From Himantopus leucocephalus (Eukaryota; Chordata; Aves; Charadriiformes; Recurvirostridae): DNA of 64,000 bases. Position 1 is the stretch's first letter, and every line of letters starts with the position of its first letter. Of the stretch, positions 1 to 13,000 are shown one piece after another. Where the stretch lies: positions 18,717,932 through 18,781,931 of the forward strand of contig RSEF01000005.1 of assembly GCA_003993805.1 (NCBI GenBank), in the 5' to 3' direction. The notes beneath the pieces were generated by a model. That model was given only the letters and a program-made list of their open reading frames with translations, searched no databases and was not told where the DNA came from. The position numbers were made by a program, and so were the translations under genes.

Positions 1-3000
1 GGAGCATTGCAGAAAAACATATTTACAAATCCTTGAACTTTGAACACTGCATAGTGCACTCTATACAAATTATTATATTGCACTACAGGTGTGCTCTGAA
101 AATGAATTACTCTGATCTCCATTTCCACATGCAACCCAACGAGTCTTAACATTCAGATAATGAGTTTTGCCGTTCCTTGAACAAGAATTTTTCAAGAACA
201 GCTCATGTTAAATGACAGGAAAATGCTGAACACAGTATGAAAGCAGTAGAAAGAAAATGAGTGAATCCTAAAGTACTATGATCAGACTGATTGTTCTGAC
301 ATTGATTTGTACCTATGTTACAACACTGAACTGAACTAAGAGTCTCATTAATTACAAATATGAGGGGGGTGTGGAGCCCATAGGGGAAGGGTGCCTACAG
401 CCTTCTGGTTTGTAAAGTTATGTACTCTATGCAAAACACAAAAAAAAGATGTCTAAGCCAAAACTGACTGAAACTATTAAACTATGACTCCATCCGTAAG
501 CTATGCAAAGGCTAAGAGTGACTTCTAGCTCAGACAAGCTCAGTGCAGCTCCTCCTGGCGTGTCCAAAAGGGTGGATCTCTGTTGGTGTATTTACCTATG
601 GGATCCTTCCCTATTTTTCCCCTGTTACCATCATGGCTGAACTTCAAATATAGATTTCGCCTGGGCCTATTTTCTTTGAAGTATGTTATGTACACAGTGA
701 AGACACAATCCTTGCTTTTCAGGGCTTGGAGTTTATGGAACAAGTATCTACAGCGTATGTTAAATATTTTAGATCATTACTGCACCTTGGATTACAGTCA
801 AGCACTTAAACAGCAATCTAAAATAAATTATAACGGATAATAACTGCAGCTGCAGAGGAACAGAATCTGGATTTTAATCTTTTTCTTGAAAAATCAAAAG
901 ACAACCAAGTGGGCTGAGTTTTCAAGACAGCAGAAGCAAAGGACATGCACAACAAAGCAGGTGGACCTGCTTTACACATATGGCAACTTCAGAAACATAA
1001 ATGCATTGCACTTGCAATGTGTATGATCAATTAGCTGCTTTGCATTCCAACCACCTATTTTACATGTCCAGTGGGGTAAGTGCAGGCACAAAGTCAATAT
1101 ATGAATGTTGAGAGCCTGTTTGCCTGTTACCATGAGCTTTGGGTCTTCTCGTTTTGGTTTGGGGTTTTTTTTTGGTTGTTATTTTTTGGTTGGTTGTTGT
1201 TGGTTTGGGGGTTTTTTTCCCTTCTCATTTAATGTGTATTACTACCAGGGCTACAGGGTCTCATTCTGAGACCTATGATCTCGATCTGCCTCTTTTGAAA
1301 AGGTCTCAGGTTCATCCTTGGTGTCTGTGCCAAACTCCCAGATAAGATATCATTCCTGCCACAACTCACTTTCGAATATGACCTTTTCTAGAGTGTGTTA
1401 GGATCTCTTCTAGATATGCAGATACACATGTAGCCATCACACACTTCCTTGTTTCTAACCCTTTGTTTTAGTGCCTAAAAAGCAGAGAGAAGCCTCAAAA
1501 GAAAAAACTTATCCACAGGCTAATTCCAGGCAGGGATCCACTTCACAACAAAAGCTCTACTATGGACCACTTTGCTATGACCTGCAAGGTACCGTTCAGA
1601 TGACAGCCTATGCAGCTTGGTAGTCTCAAGACTTACCACCAATATCATTACAAACATACTCCATAAAAACTTGTTTCCAAAGTCATTGAAAGTTTTGAAG
1701 AAGGTTCATGTGAAGAAACACTATGATCACACTCAATATTTGTTGTATAACATAACGTGTTTGATGCATTTCATTTTTAGTCCATCATATGTACCTTTAG
1801 GCCACAGTAACAAAATATGTTTACTGAATAACATTGTGAATGTGAAGTTCAAGGAATCGTTTTTATAAGAAGAATTTCTAAATAATCACCAGAACTCTTT
1901 GTATTCAGGATTCTGGTCTGGGGCTTTGGGGCCAATCTTTCTCCCTTCTACATCTCTCTGGACTGCACATTCCTATGCTTCTATATTTTTGGTATATACA
2001 GTTATGGTTCGTATGTATAAACAGACCTTTGCATGTGCAAAACTGATTCTTGGTGAGCTTTCAGAGACTACATTAAGACCTTAATCATTTAGTGTTGTGG
2101 GCTTTTGGAAAGAAGGAGGTGGGTTTATTCTTTTGTTTTCTTTGAACATTGTATGTTAAATGTATACATGAAGGTAAACTGAAAGACCAGAAAAAGGAAG
2201 ATTAATATAAAAGGAACATTTAACATTTACTTACATTACAGATAGGATCATGATAAACAAAATCAAATAAAGCTTGATTGGAATCTTTTATTACTAAAGA
2301 TCTGATTTTCATGGTGCACTACAAGGCAACTTTTGTAAGAGATATGTGGTGGTTGTTTTAACATGTTCATATGGATGCTTCAAAATCTTGTATATATATT
2401 TTAACTAAAGAGAAGCTTGGGTAGAAAAGTTAGGATCTAGATCTGTATCTGAGCTATCCCGCCGCTCCAGGGTTTGGGTTTGGTTCTTATCTCTCTTTTA
2501 ATGACGTAATTTAAAGACAAAAACATAGTTCAGTTTCCTTTTTGAGAGAGAACAAAGTTCACTTTATGAATAAAAAAAAAAAGAAAATTTACTTGATGGT
2601 ATGCAAAGTCTCAGGGTTTTTTCCTCTGACCCTTTTTCTTCACAATCAACAATCTTCATATGAACTGACTTCAGTTTTCAAGGTACTCATTAGTATAATG
2701 AAAATAAAAGGGACAATTTTAAAAGAGGTTTTTTTTGTTTGTTTGCTTTTCTAAATCAGAAGCAAACAGAAGGCCAACTGTGAACAGAGAGTCCTCAAGG
2801 CATAAATGTGTCTGGCAGTGCTTACTGCCAAAGGTTGGTACTTCTGCAAATTTTACCCATAGTTATGTTACCTTAGTAGAGGAAACAGTGAACCAGAACC
2901 TGTACTTATCAAGGATCCAGCGTGTGGGATCCATTCTTCCTTGCCACATCACAGGCTAGATGTGCCTCTTCTTGCCGTGCCACTAGTTTTTGAATATGAA

Positions 3001-4365
3001 AAAAAGATCATAACTTATTTTACTGTCAAGAAGTTCATTCTCCTGTTGCAGATCTGTGCACAGATCTGTATATTATCAGTGGAATTGCTACTCTTAGACC
3101 TAAGAAAAAAGCGAGTCATAAGAAAGGCTTTATTTCTTGTGATAAATGTTGGTGTCATTTTTGCATTAACATATCCTTAGAATGTGTATAACAAGTAGAT
3201 ATATTTGCTAAAAACTGGCAAAAAAGCAGGCTTTTTTCTTTTTTCAATTCTTCAGAGTTGGTGCTGCAAAACATGGCTTTGACCAGCATATGGCACTACT
3301 TTCATTACTGTCTGCACCACCTCAGCAAGTTCATGATAATTTTGGTCAGCCATTTTTCCTGAGTATTCAGTAGTCATTTGCCATAGATTCATCAGTCTAG
3401 CCTCAGGGATACAGAGTCTTGGAAAACACAATAATGGGAAAAACTGCCTTTGCTCTTTATTCTTCTTTCAGCACTTAATACCACACCTCATGGAACAACT
3501 CCACACCTCCTTTCATGTCCTTCCTATCTCTCTGGTACATCCTTCCTCTAACCAGGAGCCAGCTCATCTCCCTAATCTCCTTCTGTTAAACACCTTTCTA
3601 TTGCTTACAATACACTAAATATACAAATGTCCAAAAAGCACTCTAGATGCCCCGTAGCTTGACAAGCCACGTCTATAATTAGACAAGAACCTCATCAGCT
3701 AACAAAATATTACCATCGTGTTCTAACACCTTCTCCTTTTCCCTTGGCTCTGGTTCCCAACCACTTCCCTCTACCTTCCATGACTGTTTCTCTTTGCATT
3801 GCACTAAAGACTAACAGCATATTGAGGTAACTGCTTTCCATATTGCTAACATAGCCTGTTTGAGTGTTTGGTTATTAGTGAATAATGACGATAATAACAA
3901 TAGTAATTCTGTTTGTATTCATGTTTGGCTCTCATTTGGTGCTGAAGTTTTTCTGACATAACGGCAACTCAGATAGAGAGACTCTGACATATGCTACTGC
4001 AGCAGCCAGTATTCCATGGAGAAGTTTATTTTAAACACTGTCACCACCGGCACTTCGCTTTTGTTATGGGACTAGTCTGGTTTTCAACAGTAACAACCAC
4101 TAATTTGCCTACTTCCAAAATGAAAAGATCCTTTCTTTCTCTTTTCCTTTTTGCAAACTCTGTCTCATACATTTTGTTTTTATACAGGTCATCTGCTTGG
4201 AAACTGCAGGTGTCCTCTTTGGAGCTAGTTTCTGAGTGAAAACTAAACAGAATAAAGAACATAGGATGGAGCCCATGTCTTAGGAAACATGCAAATTTTC
4301 CCACTGGGACTACTTGTTTTTACATGAATTGATTCATTCAACCAACAAACTAATTGGAAAAACTT
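1..4365. other. AT-rich intergenic stretch
   Basis: No gene, RNA gene or dated repeat recognised. Contains a G/T-rich simple stretch at about 1140-1220. The open frames here are short and match nothing. Confidence 0.5.
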
Positions 4366-4577
4366 TACTTTGAGGGTGATAGAGCACTGGAACAGGCTGC
4401 CCGGAGAGGCTGTGGAGTCTCTTTCTCTGAAGATAGTCAAAACCCACATGGACATGATCCTGTGCAACTTGGTCCAGGTGAACCTGCTTTGGCAGGGGAT
4501 TGAACTAGATGATCTCCGAAGGTCCCTCCCAACCCCTACCATTCTGTGATTCTGCGGTTCTGCGGTTCTGTGGTTCT
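4366..4577 (+). mobile_element. CR1 LINE 3' end with octamer tail
   Basis: Sense CR1: gagggtgatagagcactgga, caggctgcccggagaggctg and gaactagatgatctccgaag, then ggtccctcccaacccctacc and the tail attctgtgattctgcggttc repeated. The tail drifted from ATTCTATG to TTCTGCGG/TTCTGTGG units. Confidence 0.92.
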
Positions 4578-6547
4578 TCATTAAAAGGTGGGGGCCGGGG
4601 GGGGGAGGCACAGCACAAATTAGCTAGGATGAGGAAGCTAGAAGTTGAGCGCAAAGCATTTTATCCCAAACTAGGTAGCTTGCTGGAGGACTAACCCAGT
4701 CTGTAGCAGTGTTTATACCTTATTACAACCCACTGCCTGACTAACCACAATCTGATCACACTCCTTTGCTGCCACAATAGCAAAAGGACATTTCAAGGAG
4801 AAGACATAGCAGAGGCAGTGCAGGGCTCATGGTGGGAAGGATCATTCTGTGCAGCCAAGAGGGAGGGCTTATATGGCTGACTATTAACTCCTCTGCCTGC
4901 GTCAGCCACGTTCCCTAGTGCCAAGATGGGACTCACTGATCCCACCTGTGTGATAGCTCCAGCCAGGACACCTGCTCCCCCTGCATTCCTCTCTAGACTA
5001 CCAAGTATCCCAAGGTGGGCAGTTGTTTGCAAAGGAAGGTGTCCCCAAGCAGGCGGCTATCACTGAAGTATTTCAATGGAGCTCATTGACTTTGTTTCAG
5101 AAACCTGCTGTCTGACCATTACTTTGACTGTCATTCAGGCTTGCATGTTTGTGTGTGTTTGGTAAACATTTATTTGGAGCCCAGCTATATCAATGTGGTT
5201 TCTTCATACTGTATTTGTTGTGTAAAGAGTAAGAGATTGCAAGACCACTGCCCTGGCATCCCACTCCACTGGCTGCACAAGAGCTGTTTGCTTCACCCCT
5301 GGGTGTAGCAGCAGGCTCACTTGCCCCATGCACCCAGGACTTCAAGGAGCCTCCAGGAGCCACATGGCACTGGGACAGAAACTGATGTATATGCTGGGGC
5401 TCATTTATGCTCCCTTTCTTCATTAAAAGCAACAAAAAAATGAGAGGAATGAAGTTTCCTTGCTCTGCAGCCACCTTCTATATGTAAGGCAAGAAGCTGT
5501 AGGAAACAATGTCTCCCCACTTTTGTAAAAGCTGAAAACATCTTCCTCCTCTCTCCTGCCTGTGGTTAGAGGAGGAACACTTCCATGGCATGCTACTTCT
5601 CACCTGGCACAGCAAGAGCTGCCCATCCTGTTTCCATTGACTTCTCCAGTGGTTGTGTTAAACAATACAATGGAGTATTTATGTGTCAGTGTTAGGAGCA
5701 GGTTATTAAGTAAAACCCATCATAAATAGAGCCGTTAATTCAGTTGCTGGCATGGCGCTCTGTTATCTTCTCAATACCTCCCAGAGGGTATTAGTCTTAC
5801 CTTTTCGTTTGAGTTGGCAGCAGAGTTATTTTTTTGCACCTGCTGCTCTACTCCGATAACAACACAGGTCAGCTTTAATTTGTTGGAATATAAACAAAAG
5901 AGCAAAGCCAGGCATCTGCCTCAACAGCCTGGGCCGGTTTGACGATAGAGCTTTTCCCGCTGGGTTTTGTACAAATGTACTTTTTTGATTCTTACATGAA
6001 CTCTCTCCCACTTCATAAATAGTTCTTTGCTACAGAATAGGCTGGTGTTGGAGGAGAGCTCAATACTGTATTTTTCCATCAACTGAAACCTCAACAGGTC
6101 AAAGTAATGCACTGTTCTAAGACTTAATTCGGAAGAGGTGTCATATAAAATACATAAAGGAAAATCAGCTGAGGCACAGTGGTTTGAAAATTAGCAGGAA
6201 AAAGCAACAAATTAAATGTAAGCAGTAAAGGAACTTTCTTGAGAGATAAAGAAATCCTGAAGCACTGGGAGGGTTTACCTTCCCATATGAACCTACAGGC
6301 ACTCCAACCCTTAATCTGCTATTAAAAAAAAAAAAAGAAAATAAAAAAAAAGTCCATGAGAAGTAGGTAGTTGGGTGGGAACAGGGCTACTTTTAAGTTC
6401 TTCTGAAAATTAAGCCTGCAGGGCTCATCTACTGTAAAAGTGTCCACAGTGATGGAAGAACTCTTGAAACACTGGCAACTATAGAGCAGGAAAGAAGAGC
6501 ACACAGACAGCAAAGGCAGAAAATAGCACAAAGCACAGAAATAAAGG

Positions 6548-6690
6548 AAAGAACTAACATTAACTCTGTATTACAAAAAGGAAAATTGAGACACAGAGCT
6601 GAAATTATTTGCTTAAGTCATATAAAAGTTAATGGACAAGTCAGTCCAACTCATATCTTCCTGTTCAAGCTCCATTGCTATCCATTGCAT
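6548..6690 (-). repeat. Possible MIR (CORE-SINE) remnant
   Basis: The plus strand resembles the MIR antisense pattern in order: ttacaaaaaggaaaattgag, acacagagctgaaattattt, gcttaagtcatataaaagtt, then a tgctatccattgcatcaca end. Order and spacing fit the SINE, identity is low. Confidence 0.42.
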
Positions 6691-7022
6691 CACATCTCCA
6701 GTAAAAATTTCAACATGCAGATGAGTTTGAATGATCATGGGTTTTTGAGGGCAAAGAGAAGGTATTAAATAGGGAAAGAATTTTCTATAAAATAGAGACC
6801 TGTTCAGACTGAAACCAAGATGCTTCTATGGATCGTGGTTATAATGTGCCTTGCAGAGATTTGAATGTTAAGTTAGCCAAACAATTAAATCCACACTTGA
6901 AGTATTAAATCAAAAGAGCTGCCCTTGACCTATGTATGATCCTGAAAATAAGCTAGAAATTCCTAAGTAGAGCTGGCTGAGATTCAAAATTTCAGTTCTG
7001 TGGAACTGTGGCTATTTAAAGT

Positions 7023-7082
7023 CTTTTTTTTTCCTTCCTTCCTTTTTTTTTTTTTTTNNNTTTTTTTTTTTTTTTTCTTTTT
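7023..7082. repeat. Poly-T tract with NNN
   Basis: Nearly continuous T with a short ccttccttcc interruption and three ambiguous bases at 7058-7060. Could be the tail of a retroposed element or a simple repeat; length is unreliable. Confidence 0.9.
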
Positions 7083-10000
7083 TATCACAATGAAAGAAAG
7101 GCATTTTAAAAAGCAAGTTCCCTGGCAACAGAGAGGGAGGCTCCCCACCCCAATCAACTGACATGTAAAAACCTATGTTCAAGTTGTCCAAGTAACAAAA
7201 GTGCAACTCAGCATGTTACGCAGAATTGTTTATAAAAGACAGAAATTATTAAATATCAAACTAAGATATTACTGCAAACAGGCAGTAATGTCACCACAGA
7301 GCAGTTACGCTGGAAGCAATAAACTTGCCTAACATGGCTGTTGTGCACATGAACACCAGGGTATCCTCTGCAGAGCCTCAACACGGTAAACTTGAAATGC
7401 AGCCTCTGTGGACTACCAGATTTGACTGTCTCACATGCTACCAAGGATGTGAAATTTGCAATCCTGTTCCTTTTCTTTCACTGATTGCTGCTATTCCGTC
7501 TCTTCCTCCTTAATTCTTTTGTTTCTTTTTTTTTTTTAATTTTTGTTTCATATTTTTCCTGTCTCTTTAATTTTTTTTTGCCTTCTACCTAGTCAAACTG
7601 GCTGACCTGGCCAAGGAAGCTTCTTTCAAACACCACTGTAAGCCTTTAACCAGTAAGACAGACCATATTCCATTATCTATCTGGCACAAGGGTACCAGAT
7701 CTTACAGCAACTGCAGCGTTTGTGGCTGTGGACAAGTCGGAAACAGGGAAAAAAGCTTGCTTCCCTCTGTTCTATTTACTTCCCTGTACAGGTATGTATC
7801 TCACTTTAGTCCCCAAAGTAACTGGGGCAGGTTCCACCAACAAAACCAATAAAAACATATCCAAATTATTTCAAACAAATATATTCTTCAAAAGAAGATT
7901 TATTACCACGTCAATTATACCCACTTGAACATTGTTCTAGGAAGGGATAGTTAGCAGAGATCCTTATAAGCGCTATTTTCAAGTGCTGGGGAGTTTTTTT
8001 CTTTTCTTTTTATCTTTAATGACTAAATCTTCATAAGATTTTTAATATTGAAGATGTGTCATATTGTAAGGCAGGCTGATACCTTGATTCTAAATGCTCC
8101 AAAGCCCTGTTAGCTTTTCTCATGTGTAGCAGCACTGATTATGTTAACACCTTCAAGTCTGTACTTCCCTCCATTGTGTCAATGTTAGAATAGAAAAGCC
8201 TGGCTGGTGCTAGAGCTGCAGGCCTGTTGCTTATTGTCCAGGGCTTGGGTAAGGGCAGCCCTGGGCACACCAGCTCTCAGGCCATGCACATGTTTCTGCA
8301 GGAAAAGCTACTGCAGCACAGGGCAAAAACAGCAGGCATGGAAGTCGCAGACAGCTTGGGCTAGGGTTCTTGGCATAAGCAGCCCCTTGCTTGCTGCAGG
8401 ACAGTGCTAGTCACTCATTTACACCCACCGACAAAATACACATATATACCAAATACAAATAGCTTTGCATTTTAAAGGATTAAATGAAGGAATTATTCAG
8501 ATTAGAAAACAAAATTTGTTGAAATTTGGGTTAATATTTGAATTCCTATTTTAAAACTAAAGCAAGAAATCCTGTGCAGGAGATAAGGGATGTGCGTGTG
8601 CATGTACTTTGTGCATTATGTTTGTGTGAGTGTATGGATATTGGGAGGGGCTGCAGGCAGACTAAGAAAAATTTACTGGATCAACTACATTTTGGCTATC
8701 ATCCAAAAACATTTAATCATTTGAGATCTTAAAGAAGGAAGAGAAGTTTCTACCAGTTCTTACAAAGTATTGCAGCTCCATCAAAAAAAGTCTTAGGGAG
8801 GATAAGGATATCTACACGCCAATAAATGAAGGAAAAACTGTATCTATTTCATTTTTTATATCCCGCTTTTGATAAGTCTGTAAGGATATCTTACTCATCT
8901 AGTTCCCTATGAATTCAGTCTTCTAAAACTTTTTTATTTTCCTCTGTCAGGGCAGCTGCCTGGGAATATTACAACTAAAGTCTGTTTTATGTGCGTAGTG
9001 TGTTAGATGCCACTGCAAAAGAGATGAGAACAGTGCCCTTGAATGTGCCACAATTTGACTCCCTGATAAAGCTCCTCCATAGCCATGCCAATCTATGAGA
9101 CAATTGCTTAACCAAGCATAGTTTGAAAGTGCATCATCAAGATGCAAGCTTCTAAACTGTTGTGTAATATAATTATATATTTCAATAAAAATCATTAAGA
9201 AAGTTTGGGGCAATCATTATACCATGGACCTAGTCTGATTCCTGACCATAGCATCTTGGGCAGTTTTACACAGGTTTGTTAATTACATAGCAATTAGGTA
9301 CCTGCTCACTGCCAGATGAAAGAAAACCCAGAGCCATTTTAAAAAACAAAAACAATTATTCTGATGATGGCACTAGTAATTTGGACAATAGAGCATATTC
9401 CTACACACAGTTGCTTAATGCTTACAGACTTGTAGGGACCCAGGAGACTATTCTGGCTACATTTGATTGTAAGCTGAGGAAATACCTCAAGTGTTTGTGT
9501 CTTCCATAATAGGCAGGAACTTCTATTTTATTGTATGTGTTCGCAGATCCTTTAAGTAGAATGACTTTCTTTTCATCATTGCAAAGCAATTCTCTTTTAC
9601 TGCCCTATCTTATTGGTCTATAACCAGTGATTATCCAGCCCCAGCTAACTGTTTTGTCTACTAGTTCTCAAACTCTTTCCTGTGAGTGAATCTCAATTCA
9701 CAAGATCAGCAGAAGAATAGGTAACAATAACCACGTGCAATGACAGCTTTTGGAAAGGGAGCCTTTGAGGGTTCATCCTCACCCGTCTATAGACCAACGA
9801 CCAACAAATGTCCCAACTATTTTAGGCATTCAGTGAGGGATTTGGTGCAAGCTGCATCTCCAGTAGACCTCAAAGCAGCTCTCATACTAAGACAGACTCC
9901 CAACTTCCACAGAAACCAAATTAATCCTTACTTTTCAATATGCCAGCTATGTAACAAACCCTTCTTTCCTTACCCATTTTATCAGCAGAGTTACAAATTT

Positions 10001-13000
10001 CACCGTTACCAAGTCCGCAAGGTACTCTTTTTTTGAAAACTTACTGAAATAAATCCTTGATTCATCAGGGCCCAAAAAATATGTGTAAGCTGCAGTGTGC
10101 TGAAGGCAGGGACAGGGAGAAAGAGAAGCAGGCATTTGTAGTTAGAGATCCTGAAGTGCCTTTGAGCACTATGTTGGCTGAGCAGCTGAAACCAGCATGC
10201 TTTGCTGAATATGTTGTAGGACTTCGTTGGTGCTCAAAAGGCACTTATTATTAGGAAAAACGCTCCGTGAGTTTATGCTTGAAAGTTCAATAGTAACTAA
10301 GCTGTGAGACTGGGCAGAGACTTTACTTCACTAAACATCACAAGCTATGCAAGCTACAAAAATCGTTAGCATTTCTGTTCATTTCCTCATGTACAGCAAA
10401 GCCTTTATATTTGGTTCTACCACATCCTAACATCATGTGTCATTAGCAATGAGAACTGACAATTAAGTTTGTGACCCTTTTCTTTTTATGTGTTGCTTGC
10501 CGCAGGGATGCCTAGTCCTCAAGAAGAATACCTACTTTACAACTGTAGGAAGGCTGATGAGAAAGAGTGAACTGCAAGACCACAGAAAATCCTATAAAGG
10601 GTGGTCACACTACCATCAGAATAAGAAGGGGTCATTCATCTCTATCAGTAGCTTAGTCTCAGCACACTGACCAATTTTTAAGCCCAGCAGGTCTGTCCTG
10701 TAGCACCGACTTTCCAACCTGTCTCTCCATACAGTGGGTCATTGTTCCAGTTCACAGAGATGGTATTAATCATATTGCAGAAAGAGTTCAGACGCTTGTG
10801 TGGAAATTGAATCTAAGCAAGTAAACAGCAAGAGAAAGCACATAACTGTAGACTCCACAGAATGGATCTGGATTACATTGCAGTCAGTGGAAAGTTTGCA
10901 TGGGAGAAGACTGAATGATTTGGTCCTGAGTCTAAGTTAGACATGTTTATAAAGAGTGTGTAAGGAGCGAACAAGGGAGGGAAGGCAAGCGCCGATTCTG
11001 GAAAGGTGTCATGGCTCATAGACAGTTCTCTGAGTTCACTGAGGCAAAATTATACATAAATATTCAGTTTCTCAGCAGGTGTAGAATTTCATCCTCGCAG
11101 GGTTTTTTTGATGCGAATTGCTGTGGGACTGGCAACAGGCTAACACACCAGTCCTGTCTGGACACAGACACACCTACAGAAATCCTCCTTTTTCCTCTCT
11201 AATCTCTCTTCATCTGTGTCTCTGGATGATTTTTGCTTTTTAGTTTGATCTCTCTCCATTGCAATTTGTTACTTTGCACCTCCCAGACAGAACAAGTACT
11301 GATGTTAACCATAAAATTCATTGGGAATGGAAAAAAATTAAGGAAGTTCAGTGGGAGCCAAATGATTTAAGTTTGTCTTTGTCCAACTGTCCTATTGTCT
11401 GTTTCCACCACTGCTGATTACTCACAACATCCTGAGAATTTCTGAAGTAATGAAATTACTATGGTAATACAATAGCATATTCTTTCAGGTGACAAGAGAG
11501 TGATAATATCCCATGTTAAGCAGATTACATTCTATTACCTGATCTCACCACTACTGGGATAATATGTATTGTTGTCACCCTATAAATTGCTGTGAAGGGC
11601 TACCTAATTTGTGCTGGGGCAAATAAAGCATTATTCTGGTCTGATAAGAGATCCTTTACTAGGACTCGGGAAAATTATACATTTTTGACATCCTCACAGG
11701 CTTTATAAATGACGCTAGGCCTAACAAATATGAAAAAACAAATGCAAGCAAACATCAACTCTACTAATGATAACCTCATCTCTGTATGTAGGACCAATGC
11801 TCGAAGGAGAGATGGGGGTCTGGAGGATGATGACTCTAAGTAAGCCTTGTGCACACTTTATAAATCCCTGGCCCTGAACTCCCAGTATTTGACTCATATT
11901 GCCTTTGTGTTCAGTACTGCTGTTCCTACAGCCTGTGTTCAGTCCTGACATTCAAATTTCACAGTAGCTGTTGAAAAATTAGAGGAGACCATTGAAGTGA
12001 TTAAAGGATGGAAAAGCTTACAGTGGAACAGGTTGAGGTCCTAGAGGTTTTCACTCTGGTTTGAGTTTTTCCATGAAAGGGAATAGCCTGTGGAGCTCAG
12101 ACTACCACAATTATCAAAGACTAGGCTAAGGAAGGACTTTTGCCCAGCTACCTACACATTGAATAGAAATTTGCCACCCAGAGGAACCTCACACTAACCA
12201 TCAAAAGACAAGAAAATCAGGTGGCCAAATGTTGAAGCTATACCACGTCAGACTGAAAACGAGATAAAATATTTTTAGATGAATGGTATTTAATTGCTGG
12301 GGAACTTAGAAAAGTTCTGGTGAATTTCCAGTCGTTGGAATTCTGGACTTTTTTTTTCAAGATTGTAAGTTTTCTAGAAGATAAGCTGTACTTCAAGTCA
12401 CCTGATTAAACTCTGGGAAGTCCTACATTGTTACTGCAACAAGCACTTCTATTTTTGAAAACTATAAGGGCCAGGAATTAAACCATCATTAATTGTGACA
12501 TTTGTTGGTGAAACACCTTAATCCTGTTGCTTTTCTAGTTTTAATTGCAACTGTTTCCCTTGGTTTCTGCATTTGCATTAAATATAAAATTGATGTATTT
12601 GCTAGCTCTGGTATTTTCTAAAGTGCAAAACAGATGTCAGAAAACCAGCTTAAATTGCTACCAGCAAATTTGCTATTAAAAAACCCCCAAACTTAAAAGG
12701 AGTGCATTTTTTTATTCCACTGAGATTTTCACAAATTACAGGAAATACTGGTGCAAGATAGGTATATTGAACACAGTCCCATATGACACAAGTACAAATA
12801 AAATCACTAAATGAAACTTTTACCTCAAGGTTTATTTCTGTGATTATGAATTGTTTCATAGTCTAAAGAACAGGAAAAAAAAGGATAGTTGGATGTACGT
12901 TAGAAGTAAAGGGGACATATGATATTTTTAGATGAAGTAATCCAAAAGCATTACTGATAAAATTCAATAACTTTGTCACAATATACACAAGATTATGTGC

